A stretch of 64,000 nucleotides of DNA from Pseudoduganella flava (GTDB lineage Bacteria > Pseudomonadota > Gammaproteobacteria > Burkholderiales > Burkholderiaceae_D). The notes beneath the pieces were generated by a model, which did no database searches, was not told the origin of the DNA, and saw nothing but the letters and a program-made list of their open reading frames with translations. The stretch covers positions 244,095 to 308,094 of the forward strand of contig NZ_VLKW01000006.1 in the NCBI RefSeq assembly GCF_007830495.1, given 5' to 3'. Both the position numbers and the translations under genes were made by a program. Shown here piece after piece: positions 1-6,925 of the stretch; position 1 is the stretch's first letter, and each line of letters begins with the position of its first letter.

Positions 1-262
1 GGAATGAGGATGAATAGGAAAGGATGCCTAGGCAATCGCCTGCGAGAGGCTCACCGCCGGTCAGAATGAGGCCGGAGTCAAAGTGTGAGGCTTCCAGGAG
101 AACGGCAACATGAGGGGGACAACCCCGCTGTAGGTTTTCCATAGCGAAGTTGGTCGAGCAGCCTTTGGCGTAACGTTCTCGTCCCAACTGGAAAGCGTGC
201 AGCCCCGCAGACTCATTCGACTCCGACGGTCTCTGACTGGTCGGGTTCGGAGACGTCTTGCC

Positions 263-580
263 ATGCAAACCTTACTTTCTGTTGAGCAGTTATCCGCGTG
301 TCTTCATAAATCTGTCGCAAGCATCCGTAGCGATGTAACGCGTAATCCCCAAGCACTGCCGCCGATATGCCGGCTTCCGGGCACGAAACGCCTTTTATGG
401 CGCACGGAAGATGTTGAATGCTGGCTCGCGAAGCATGTTCTATCCCCCCCTCCAGTGCCGGCATTGCCATTGGCTACGCCTAAACGGGGCCGCCCTCGGA
501 AAACTGAGCAGACCACTACAGCGGCTAGCACTGCACGGCCAGCAGGCGCCTCTTCGACGCGTCGGGCCCGGGGGGCATAG
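263..580 (+). CDS. Small helix-turn-helix DNA-binding protein
   Basis: A 105-residue protein starting at the ATG at 263; the upstream in-frame extension is Arg-rich and implausible. Residues about 5-55 read as an AlpA/excisionase-like winged helix: LSVEQLSACL, a recognition-helix segment, then RLLWRTEDVECWL. The C-terminal half is Pro/Ala/Arg-rich and low complexity, and it includes a KRGRPRK AT-hook-like stretch. It ends 2 bp before trfA on the same strand, so the two are probably co-transcribed and it may regulate plasmid replication. It resembles in layout the HTH gene at 6045-6293. The exact regulatory target is unknown. Confidence 0.65.
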   Translation: MQTLLSVEQLSACLHKSVASIRSDVTRNPQALPPICRLPGTKRLLWRTEDVECWLAKHVLSPPPVPALPLATPKRGRPRKTEQTTTAASTARPAGASSTRRARGA

Positions 581-582
581 TC

Positions 583-1491
583 ATGCTGCTCGAGGATCTT
601 TCCAAACGACTCACAGAGCGCGCACTTGTCGCAGGCTCTCGCATGCCTCCATGGCCAGAGACTGTGCGTGGCGTTCCCAATGGAGTTCTACGCTCCGCCT
701 TGTTCGGTGCGATTGGCCGTTGTAAGCGTGCTCGGCTGGACCGGGAGCTGATTGCATCGGTTGAGGGAGTTGTAATATGGTACTCAGGGATGCAGCTCGA
801 TCAAACTGATCTGGATGTCTGGGAAGGGATCCTGCACTTATCGCGGAATGCCGACTTAGTTCAACCAATTCAGTTTGGCGCCAGGCAATTCCTGCGGCTA
901 ATCGGCCGCGGCGGACCCAATGGCGATAGCCTTGGGAAGGGCGATCGCAAGTGGCTCAAGAGCGTTATCACGCGGCTAGCTGGTGCAAATGTTGAGCTTC
1001 GACAGGGACCATATACCTATATCGGCTCGCTCATCAATGAGGTCCTTTTAGATGATACCAATGGACAGTATATGCTGACCCTTAATCCTCGCATGAGAGT
1101 ATTGTTCAGCCGCGACGCCTATACAGGTGTGGATTGGACAATCCGACGCAGCTTGCAGGGATATCCGTTGGCTCAGTGGCTTCACGGCTACTACTCGACA
1201 CACGCACGTCCATACCCTCTTAACGTTGATACCCTTCACTCCCTTTGCGGGAGCAAGACGGGCGCTTCGGCGAAGACGGAGATGGCAAAGGAGAGAGCCT
1301 TAAGGTGCTGGCGTACTGCGACCCTTGAGCCAGCGCTTCAATTGCTTGAGAAGGCGCACAACGATTGTGGACAATATTTCCGTAGCAAAATATCGCCTGG
1401 AGGTCTGGTGACCGTAGAACGGACACCCACTATTGCTCAGAAAAAGCACCTTCAAAAGCGCGGCCAATATCCGCTCCTGTTCGGGGGATAG
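583..1491 (+). CDS. trfA: TrfA-type plasmid replication initiator
   Basis: 302 residues. The central block around residues 65-88 (WYSGMQLDQTDLDVWEGILHL) is the signature of IncP TrfA replication initiators, which bind iterons at oriV and help host DnaA open the origin. The middle and C-terminal parts (LTLNPRMRVLF, SLQGYPLAQWLHGYYSTH, LHSLCGS) fit the tandem winged-helix DNA-binding region. Length matches short TrfA forms. The stop codon lies inside the first of a series of G-rich iterons, so coding end and origin overlap. Family assignment rests on motif recognition; whether the gene still drives replication in the chromosome is unknown. Confidence 0.88.
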   Translation: MLLEDLSKRLTERALVAGSRMPPWPETVRGVPNGVLRSALFGAIGRCKRARLDRELIASVEGVVIWYSGMQLDQTDLDVWEGILHLSRNADLVQPIQFGARQFLRLIGRGGPNGDSLGKGDRKWLKSVITRLAGANVELRQGPYTYIGSLINEVLLDDTNGQYMLTLNPRMRVLFSRDAYTGVDWTIRRSLQGYPLAQWLHGYYSTHARPYPLNVDTLHSLCGSKTGASAKTEMAKERALRCWRTATLEPALQLLEKAHNDCGQYFRSKISPGGLVTVERTPTIAQKKHLQKRGQYPLLFGG

Positions 1492-1585
1492 AGTTCGCAC
1501 GGAGGGGGGACGGAATGGGCGTGTGGGGGGATAGAATGTGCGTCAAGGGGGGATAGAATTTCCAAAGTCCGGGACAGAGTCCGCA
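1483..1585 (+). repeat. Five iteron-like direct repeats
   Basis: Direct repeats of the form GGGGGATAGAATNNGCGTC start at 1483, 1505, 1526 and 1548. A degenerate fifth copy (GGGACAGAGTCCGCA, 1571-1585) follows in phase. Start-to-start spacing is 22, 21, 22 and about 21 bp, close to two helical turns, which is how replication initiators such as TrfA arrange on iterons. The first copy contains the trfA stop codon. Confidence 0.8.
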
Positions 1586-1720
1586 TTATCCACAGCTCAT
1601 TCCACCGTAAGTCTTTGTTTTGAAAAGGACATCTTCGTCATCGAAAATCGCCTAATCGATTTAATCTTTTCTTAATCAATGGCTTCCAAATTCTCGGGTG
1701 CAACAAAAATTAAGAATTTT
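1586..1720 (+). other. Putative oriV: DnaA box and AT-rich unwinding region
   Basis: A perfect DnaA box TTATCCACA occupies 1586-1594, immediately after the last iteron. It is followed by an AT-rich stretch (about 1616-1720) that ends in the inverted repeat AAAATT-AAG-AATTTT at 1706-1720. Iterons plus DnaA box plus AT-rich segment next to trfA is the standard composition of an iteron-type vegetative origin. Function is inferred from layout. Confidence 0.65.
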
Positions 1721-1791
1721 ACTCCAGGGTAAAACCAGTTGATGGATAGTCGCCTCGAAAATCAGTCGTCCTGCGGCTTCAATTCTCCAAA

Positions 1792-2199
1792 ATGAGTAGC
1801 CGTTGGCTGGCTGAGGTTAAGCTAATAATTGATTCCAAGAACTTCACCATGCGCAAGACGAAATTTTGCTTTAGCTCTCCTATCGCTAACGGCGATACTC
1901 CTGTGCCCAGGGTCTCCAGCAGGGACGGGAGAGGCGTGCCGGCAGAAAATATGGACAAGTCTCTAGATGAGGTGAAGAGAGCGCCTTCAAATGCGCAGGA
2001 GCTTAAGGTTTCTCTGGCAGCCACATCTGACTTGGCCAGTGCCGAGGCTGTGCGTGACCTGCAAAGCAAATCAAGGAATGATCCGGTGGATACGGATAAG
2101 GTGGGCACAGTGCATTTTGTTGCCGACGGCGGACCAACTTGGCATCTTCCAGTATTCGTGACTAGGACAACGCTTGCTGCTCTCCTGGCGGATGAGTAA
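1792..2199 (+). CDS. Hypothetical protein
   Basis: A 135-residue reading frame; an internal ATG at 1849 is an equally good start and neither has a clear ribosome binding site. No recognised domain. The middle is hydrophilic (KSLDEVKRAPSNAQELKVSLAATSDLAS) and the end is more hydrophobic (TVHFVADGGPTWHLPVFVTRTTLAALL). An overlapping opposite-strand frame of similar size exists, so this may not be a gene. It lies between oriV and a KorB-type operator. Confidence 0.3.
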   Translation: MSSRWLAEVKLIIDSKNFTMRKTKFCFSSPIANGDTPVPRVSSRDGRGVPAENMDKSLDEVKRAPSNAQELKVSLAATSDLASAEAVRDLQSKSRNDPVDTDKVGTVHFVADGGPTWHLPVFVTRTTLAALLADE

Positions 2200-2483
2200 G
2201 GTAATGATGCCAATACCGACGTATGTCGGCCCACCAACTCCGCTTCTAGCTGTCCGTGACGGCTAACGATCGAAGCAGTGGTGTTACAGCCAAAATTTTA
2301 GCGGCTAAATTTAGCAAGCTGGCAAAGGTGTGCGACAAGCCTAGTCTGGATAGGCAAAATGGTAGCCACGAGCGGTACCTGCATCCCTGAGAAGCTACAG
2401 GCACCGCTACCAGCATGGCGTTTAACAATGACAAGAAAACTTGGTAGGAAGTTGAAAGACTAGTTTAGCATTGCCCTAGGCAG
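2200..2483. other. Intergenic region with KorB-type operator
   Basis: No convincing gene is seen between the hypothetical protein and the inverted-repeat element beside traJ. The notable content is the KorB-operator palindrome at 2297-2309. Confidence 0.5.
2297..2309. promoter_or_regulatory. KorB-type operator palindrome
   Basis: TTTAGCGGCTAAA is an exact match to the 13-bp operator consensus (TTTAGC-S-GCTAAA) bound by KorB, the ParB-like global repressor of IncP plasmids. It is one of three copies of TTTAGC-N-GCTAAA in the island. No korB gene is in the window. Confidence 0.7.
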
Positions 2484-2582
2484 ATTTCCCATAATGAGTA
2501 AATCGGCGCTCAACACACAAAAAAATGTCAAAATTCGCCGAACGATGCAAGGTTATGGGTCGTATTACTCATTTTGGGAAAT
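2484..2582. repeat. 99-bp element bounded by 18-bp inverted repeats
   Basis: ATTTCCCATAATGAGTAA at 2484-2501 is repeated in inverse orientation as TTACTCATTTTGGGAAAT at 2565-2582, with one mismatch in 18. Inside is a second nested inverted repeat, TCGGCG with CGCCGA. The element sits just downstream of traJ. It could be a MITE-like insertion, a protein-binding site or a transcription barrier. No clear target-site duplication is seen. Confidence 0.6.
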
Positions 2583-2616
2583 TTCTCGTCCGCGCTGGAC
2601 TGGCGAAGGCCTACTG

Positions 2617-2982
2617 CTATTTCTTCGGAATTAGAACTTCACGCATGATGCTCTGCATTTGGTCCTGAGTGGATGCGATCTTGGAGAGCAGGGCACGGAT
2701 CGTTGCTTCGCCAAACGCTGCCGTCCTAGTGTCATTCGTCAACCATAGTTTCAGTAGTCCACCTAAGCGGCCAAGGTCACCATTGATGCGAGCAAGCTCT
2801 TCTACTCGACGATTGTCCAATATGCTACGCGCCTGATAGCCTTGCCCGACATTGCGAAGGAAGACAGCGATGGGCAAATTTGCTGCCCTAGCATTGCTGG
2901 CGATTTGCTCTTCTTCTTGTGGCAGCACTGGCACCCTCAAGTGCTTGTGCTTTCGGGTCAATTTTAGTGCTTTATCCCTCAT
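2617..2982 (-). CDS. traJ: TraJ-like oriT-binding relaxosome protein
   Basis: 121 residues from the ATG at 2982, which has AAGGA upstream at good spacing; the longer frame would need a TTG start. The sequence matches recalled RP4/RK2 TraJ closely, especially ELARINGDLGRLGGLLKLWL followed by D-T-R-T-A-x-FG-x-ATI-x-ALL-x-KI. RP4 TraJ binds the inverted repeat beside the nick site and recruits the TraI relaxase. In RP4 traJ lies directly beside oriT. Here oriT is about 3.6 kb away with trbJKL between, so the module is rearranged. No relaxase gene is in the window. Confidence 0.9.
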   Translation of the reverse strand: MRDKALKLTRKHKHLRVPVLPQEEEQIASNARAANLPIAVFLRNVGQGYQARSILDNRRVEELARINGDLGRLGGLLKLWLTNDTRTAAFGEATIRALLSKIASTQDQMQSIMREVLIPKK

Positions 2983-3029
2983 GCTGCGGTCCTTGTGCAA
3001 GAATGAACACTACCATTCAACATATGCAG

Positions 3030-3071
3030 TTATGCGCGTAATCATATAGATACGCACATAAATATTTATGT
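3030..3071. promoter_or_regulatory. Palindromes upstream of traJ
   Basis: A perfect 16-bp palindrome ACATAAATATTTATGT occupies 3056-3071, and just before it lies an imperfect inverted repeat (TGCGCGTA with TACGCACA). Both sit in the AT-rich gap upstream of traJ and downstream of the hypothetical gene at 3078. They probably form the traJ promoter/operator. Confidence 0.4.
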
Positions 3072-3077
3072 AAAAAA

Positions 3078-3368
3078 TTATATAGAAGAGTGATCGCTGG
3101 AAATGTTTATCAGATTTTCTGCCTCGCTCTTAGTCTTCACCGAGAGGTTACTTACTTTCTTCCTAACGTCGGCCATATCAGATCTCGGCACTGGCCCGCA
3201 TTGGAAACGATAGACCAACATCATATTAACCTCCATGATGGTATCGAGGATTTCCCCGGCCTCGCTGTATTGGCCAAGGTTAAACGAAGAAACATCATCG
3301 TCGATCATGTTCAATGCGTACTCCAGAACGGTGACGTACGAAGAAAATTTTTCAGCACATGCATCCAT
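3078..3368 (-). CDS. Hypothetical protein between TrbL and TraJ genes
   Basis: 96 residues with a strong ribosome binding site (CAGGAGAG, 6-7 bp before the ATG at 3368), which decides for this strand over an overlapping plus-strand frame. No signal peptide or membrane segment; the C-terminus is charged (VRKKVSNLSVKTKSEAENL). It follows trbL by 20 bp and is likely in the same operon. No family recognised; its position suggests a transfer-associated role only by context. Confidence 0.6.
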   Translation of the reverse strand: MDACAEKFSSYVTVLEYALNMIDDDVSSFNLGQYSEAGEILDTIMEVNMMLVYRFQCGPVPRSDMADVRKKVSNLSVKTKSEAENLINISSDHSSI

Positions 3369-3388
3369 GATTAACTCTCCTGGTTGGA

Positions 3389-5083
3389 TTAGTCAAAGAC
3401 CGATTTGCCACTTGCTGCAGTTGATGAAGCATTCGATTTAGCTCCATTATTATTTAATGTTTTGCCCATATCGTTACTTGCCGGCCGGTTTACAAATTCT
3501 GCTATCTCGGATTCAGTTTCGCTATTCATACCACCGGTTTTGGTACCGGCCGACAAGCTGCTTTCATCGAACTGGGCGGTCCCAGTAGCTCGGCCGGCCT
3601 GTTCCCGCAATTTGATCGCGGTCGCGATCTTGCCGCCTGTAGTTTCGCCAATCCGGTCCATAGCCGACTCGCTCACTTCAGACACCTTAGCTTTCGCCAC
3701 GTCCCATGTCCCTTGCGCCAAGCCTGCTGCAGTACCCCCCACGACCTTACCAACCTTTGCAGCCATCATCGCAACCCCTGATTTTGCTTCACCCGGAGAG
3801 CTATTTTTACCCGTACTTCCCTTGGCGTTCGACTTGTCTGTCCGTTGACTTGATCCTGTCGATGCGCGGGTTGGCAAGTCACCAGCCGAGCAGCTCGACC
3901 CCATACCAGCGTGGCCGGCACTACTAGAAGAAACGCTGTCCATGTCGCCCATCGCCGCCGCCAGCGAGCTTCCGCCCACGCTACCGCCACCGCCAGATTC
4001 CCCAGCACCGCCACCAGCAGCGGCCGTAAGAGCACCGATTCCACTATTACCTCCACCGGCATCTTCCGCTGCACTCGCCTTGGAAAATGCAGCCATAAGA
4101 GCTTGGGCACCACCCGCAGCGCTGGCAGCACCGGCTACACCGGCTCCTACGACAGCGGCACCTCCTGTCGCAACGGCTGATGCAGCCATCGCCATACCGC
4201 CCATAAGGGTACCCACTCCCACTCCGGCACCAGAGCCACCGCCAACCAACGCGGCCATGCGACCAGGTATCTTGTGGATCAGTAAAGCCAAAACGGCACA
4301 TACACAAAAAACCACCAGCAATTCATAGAGAGATGACCCGTCCAGATTGGCGTAAAAACCGCTGATTACACTCGTTGCAATGCCCACTAGAAGGGTAATT
4401 GTCATCAATTCCATCCCGACGCCTAACATGGACCTGAAATAGCCAACTGCCATGTCGGAAGTCCACCGTGAGCCACCAAACCCCAGGATAAAAATGCCTG
4501 CATATGCCATTACCCATGCATTTACCAAGGCGATAAGAATATTTGCTGCTACAACGCACATGCAAAGCAGGATAATCGTCGACACGATTACAATAGCGAG
4601 ATTATCAATGGGGTGCACCCAGCTGAGTGACGCGAAAGCCTTTTTAACGATATTGAGACCAATAGAGATCGGACTTGACGGAGTTAAATTCTCAATGCCA
4701 ATAGGACTCCCAGCCGCGCGCGCACCAATCTCTTGCATCGAGCTAATGATAGCAACAGCCATTGCTGGGCCATTCGATAGTAGCCACCAAAAAAAACCAG
4801 TTGTTATCGTAAATTTTACAAACTCAGCAAAAAATTCTCCGATATCAGCTTTCCTCAAAGCCATCATGCCAAACGTCCAAACCATGCTAATGGTAACGAG
4901 CATCCAAAATAACCAAGTGGCATAACCAGTAATCACGGACGCCCATGCAGAGCTATAAGTGTAAAACCGCACTGTCACATCGTTTAAAATACCTCCGCCA
5001 CTTGGAGGTACGGCCAATGCCGGAAAGGCGGTTAATCCGATGAGAATCAAAAATAACAAATTTCGAAAAACGCGGTTGTTCAT
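3389..5083 (-). CDS. trbL: P-type conjugative transfer membrane protein TrbL
   Basis: 564 residues. An N-terminal signal peptide (residues 1-25, ending FPALA) is followed by a polytopic membrane region (about residues 45-270) with segments such as LFWMLVTISMVW, TTGFFWWLL and IILLCMCVVAANILIALV. The tail (about 280-564) is long, hydrophilic and rich in Gly, Ala and Ser. This is the TrbL/VirB6 layout; VirB6-like proteins form the inner-membrane part of the type IV secretion channel. Its ATG overlaps the trbK stop (ATGA), so the two are translationally coupled. The Gly/Ser-rich tail is long and probably extends into periplasm or cytoplasm. Confidence 0.88.
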   Translation of the reverse strand: MNNRVFRNLLFLILIGLTAFPALAVPPSGGGILNDVTVRFYTYSSAWASVITGYATWLFWMLVTISMVWTFGMMALRKADIGEFFAEFVKFTITTGFFWWLLSNGPAMAVAIISSMQEIGARAAGSPIGIENLTPSSPISIGLNIVKKAFASLSWVHPIDNLAIVIVSTIILLCMCVVAANILIALVNAWVMAYAGIFILGFGGSRWTSDMAVGYFRSMLGVGMELMTITLLVGIATSVISGFYANLDGSSLYELLVVFCVCAVLALLIHKIPGRMAALVGGGSGAGVGVGTLMGGMAMAASAVATGGAAVVGAGVAGAASAAGGAQALMAAFSKASAAEDAGGGNSGIGALTAAAGGGAGESGGGGSVGGSSLAAAMGDMDSVSSSSAGHAGMGSSCSAGDLPTRASTGSSQRTDKSNAKGSTGKNSSPGEAKSGVAMMAAKVGKVVGGTAAGLAQGTWDVAKAKVSEVSESAMDRIGETTGGKIATAIKLREQAGRATGTAQFDESSLSAGTKTGGMNSETESEIAEFVNRPASNDMGKTLNNNGAKSNASSTAASGKSVFD

Positions 5084-5268
5084 TTACTGCCCCTTGACTT
5101 TGGTGGCTCGGACCTAGGCTTGGTCCACTGATCTTCGGCAGGATCACTAGGCGGCGGAACCCGATATGTATCTTTTAAATTCATCTGACGTTCAGCCTCG
5201 GCGTCAGTTTTATTGCCACAACCCGATGCTGCGAAAATGATCGCGATAATTGATATAAGATTTTTCAT
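5080..5268 (-). CDS. trbK: TrbK-like entry-exclusion lipoprotein
   Basis: 62 residues from the ATG at 5268, which overlaps the trbJ stop as TGATG; a GTG 9 bp upstream is the alternative. It has a lipoprotein signal peptide, MKNLISIIAIIFAASGC, with Cys17 as the lipidated residue. The mature part is short and Pro-rich. Position between trbJ and trbL, size and lipobox match RP4 TrbK, the surface-exclusion lipoprotein. The mature region contains PPSDPAEDQW, which repeats the C-terminal sequence of the adjacent TrbJ (see findings). Confidence 0.72.
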   Translation of the reverse strand: MKNLISIIAIIFAASGCGNKTDAEAERQMNLKDTYRVPPPSDPAEDQWTKPRSEPPKSRGSK

Positions 5269-6035
5269 CAGTGCCACCTATCCTCAGTTGGATCAGACGG
5301 ACCAGGGGCTGCAAATCGCTTGTCACTCGCCGCTTGCTGTTTTGCTTCGTTATCAGAAAGTGCCTGGTTGCGAGTAGCGATGATATTCTGTTGAGCTATC
5401 AATAATCCGCGAATTTGCAAAAGCTGATTAGATTGATGACTCGCTAGCTGATTGGCGTACCCGATGGCTTGTAGTTGTCCCTCCGCTCCTTGCGCAGAGG
5501 ATTGAAGGCGTTGTAGCTGCAAAGCATCCGATTCTAAGTTCTGCTGTTGGATTTTTAACCCGCGGAACAAAGAGTCGTTCGCTCGCTTTTGCGCCTCTGA
5601 GCCAAATACCTCAGTTGTTCTCATGGCTTGCCATTCTGCTGCTGTACAGCCGTTCACAGAATAGCAGGGCGAGCTCCGATAAGCAGCCATATCTTTAAAA
5701 CGGCCAAGATATGCGTCGATACTTCCTAGGTTGTTCTGATAATATTCAAGAGTATCGATAGCACTACGCAAGTGGTTCATTGTAGTAGTAGCGTCATCCC
5801 AAAGTCGCGTGGATGGCTGTAATGTGTTCTTCAGTTGATACTCATACTGCTGCAGTTGAACTTGATACTGTTGAATCTGTTTTAGAGTTTGCGTAACACT
5901 CTCAAAGGCGGTCATCAAGTTTTGGCTTAGATTTGCGCCATCAATAACAGGAATGCCGGCATGAGTAGGTAATGCTGTTGCAGCTAAAATCGCGAAAAAT
6001 TTAGCAGCTAAAGTTCGTCTTACCGATTTCTTCAT
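5268..6035 (-). CDS. trbJ: P-type conjugative transfer protein TrbJ
   Basis: 255 residues. A signal peptide (KFFAILAATALPTHAG) is followed by GIPVIDGANLSQNLMTAFESV and long Gln-rich coiled-coil stretches (QTLKQIQQYQVQLQQYEYQL, and about residues 165-235). This is the TrbJ/VirB5 pattern of a periplasmic minor pilus component. Two Cys (SSPCYSVNGCTA) could form a disulphide. The gene is first of trbJ-trbK-trbL and starts 9 bp after the upstream HTH gene. A KorB-like palindrome with A at its centre lies in the first codons (6000-6012). Confidence 0.88.
   Translation of the reverse strand: MKKSVRRTLAAKFFAILAATALPTHAGIPVIDGANLSQNLMTAFESVTQTLKQIQQYQVQLQQYEYQLKNTLQPSTRLWDDATTTMNHLRSAIDTLEYYQNNLGSIDAYLGRFKDMAAYRSSPCYSVNGCTAAEWQAMRTTEVFGSEAQKRANDSLFRGLKIQQQNLESDALQLQRLQSSAQGAEGQLQAIGYANQLASHQSNQLLQIRGLLIAQQNIIATRNQALSDNEAKQQAASDKRFAAPGPSDPTEDRWH
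6000..6012. promoter_or_regulatory. KorB-operator-like palindrome inside trbJ
   Basis: TTTAGCAGCTAAA differs from the KorB operator consensus only at the central base (A instead of G or C). It lies in the signal-peptide codons of trbJ, so it may be a functional operator or coincidence. Confidence 0.4.
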
Positions 6036-6044
6036 CTTGGTCCC

Positions 6045-6293
6045 CTATTCATGAGATTTATTGCGACTATTGTTAGCGAATGTGCCGTCGAGCAGTCTTG
6101 CCACAGACTCAACCGGGAAATATACGCGTCGGCCAATGTAAACCTTTGCAGCATTGATGTCTTTCGCCCAAGGCTCTTTCCTCGATAACGCCATACGGAC
6201 GCCTTCTGGCTTACGGCTTAATGTTTCGGCTAATTGCTCCAAAGTCAGAACAGCACCATATTTCTCTTTCAAAATCTCAAACGTCACACTCAC
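6045..6293 (-). CDS. Helix-turn-helix protein heading the trb operon
   Basis: 82 residues. A helix-turn-helix (LTLEQLAETLSRKPEGVRMALSR) is followed by a wing-like segment (AAKVYIGRRVYFPVESVARLL), the layout of AlpA/excisionase-type proteins. It is the first gene of a leftward operon with trbJ-trbK-trbL and the gene at 3078. Palindromic sites upstream (6353-6464) suggest that it regulates its own operon. No specific family name is claimed. Confidence 0.65.
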   Translation of the reverse strand: MSVTFEILKEKYGAVLTLEQLAETLSRKPEGVRMALSRKEPWAKDINAAKVYIGRRVYFPVESVARLLDGTFANNSRNKSHE

Positions 6294-6352
6294 AACTTTC
6301 CTTTGGGTTGTTGGTTGGCTCTATATGGCTAGTGTTGGCTAAAGTGAGGAAT

Positions 6353-6464
6353 ATGTATAGCGGATGCTAGCACGAACTAAATCCGTGCTAAATAGTATTA
6401 TTTAATCGACATTTCAGAACATATTGGTGTGTCCTAGTAGCCCGAAAGTAATGTATAGCTATAC
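6353..6464. promoter_or_regulatory. Repeated operator candidate upstream of the trb operon
   Basis: ATGTATAGC occurs at 6353-6361 and again at 6451-6459. The second copy is part of the perfect 12-bp palindrome GTATAGCTATAC (6453-6464), itself flanked by GAAAGTA and CTTTC. These lie 60-170 bp upstream of the HTH gene and are plausible binding sites for it or for a plasmid regulator. Confidence 0.4.
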
Positions 6465-6600
6465 TTTCAGCTGGCGAACTCTGAATGGCGCTTAATTTGA
6501 TTTGTGATCAGTTATTTTTTAGTGTAGAAATTGAGGATAAATCGGAAGTGAATGGGAAATAGCCGCCGTTAAGATTGGGCTCTTAATCGAACGTTTGGGG

Positions 6601-6703
6601 CGGGCAGGATAGGTGAAGATAGCTATCCCGCATGCGGGACAGTTATCTTCACCTTCGCTTATTCACACCTACGGCGCTCAACGGGTTCCTGCTCTGCGAG
6701 GCC
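6601..6703 (+). other. oriT: RP4/RK2-like origin of transfer (oriT)
   Basis: GGGCAGGATAG (6602-6612) is the complement of the P-type nick region CTATCCTGCCC. It is followed by the inverted repeat GGTGAAGATA (6612-6621) and TATCTTCACC (6644-6653), the TraJ-binding arrangement, enclosing the palindrome TCCCGCATGCGGGA (6626-6639). Downstream, CTTATTC-CACCT, GCTCAACGGG and TCCTGCTCTGCGAGGC match the recalled RP4 oriT almost base for base. The order and spacing leave little doubt about homology. In RP4 this sequence leads into traJ; here it leads to the gene at 6926. Confidence 0.9.
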
Positions 6704-6867
6704 AAGCGGCTGCCGCCGCCGAATGAACGCGCGTTGCCCGTAAAAAATGTCTCTACAGAGTTAAGGCAGGTCAAAGCTGCTAGACTACAATCCCGACGAC
6801 GGTCCTAGTGTGTGCAGCGCAATGCTAGCTAGCATGGAGGGCGCCACTTAACAGTTCCCCGCGCGGT

Positions 6868-6880
6868 TTTAGCCGCTAAA
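6868..6880. promoter_or_regulatory. KorB-type operator palindrome
   Basis: TTTAGCCGCTAAA matches the KorB operator consensus exactly. It sits 45 bp before the ATG at 6926 and 165 bp after oriT, a position suited to control of the rightward gene. Confidence 0.7.
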
Positions 6881-6925
6881 GTCCGCTCTAATGATGGTCC
6901 TGCGCGTGTCGAAAGGAAAAGTTAT

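Larger units (their letters stand above)
6294..6925. other. Intergenic control region of the transfer genes
   Basis: 632 bp without a gene, between the leftward trb operon and the rightward gene at 6926. It holds the repeated ATGTATAGC sites, the oriT, and a KorB-type operator at 6868. The layout is that of a plasmid transfer-control region. Confidence 0.7.

Noticed and set aside
1483..1585. CRISPR array
   Set aside because: The repeats are short, G-rich, nearly contiguous at 21-22 bp periods and lack unique spacers; they are iterons.
3090..3374. Plus-strand frame opposite the small hypothetical gene at 3078
   Set aside because: The minus-strand frame has a strong CAGGAGAG ribosome binding site and lies in line with the trb operon; the plus frame has neither.
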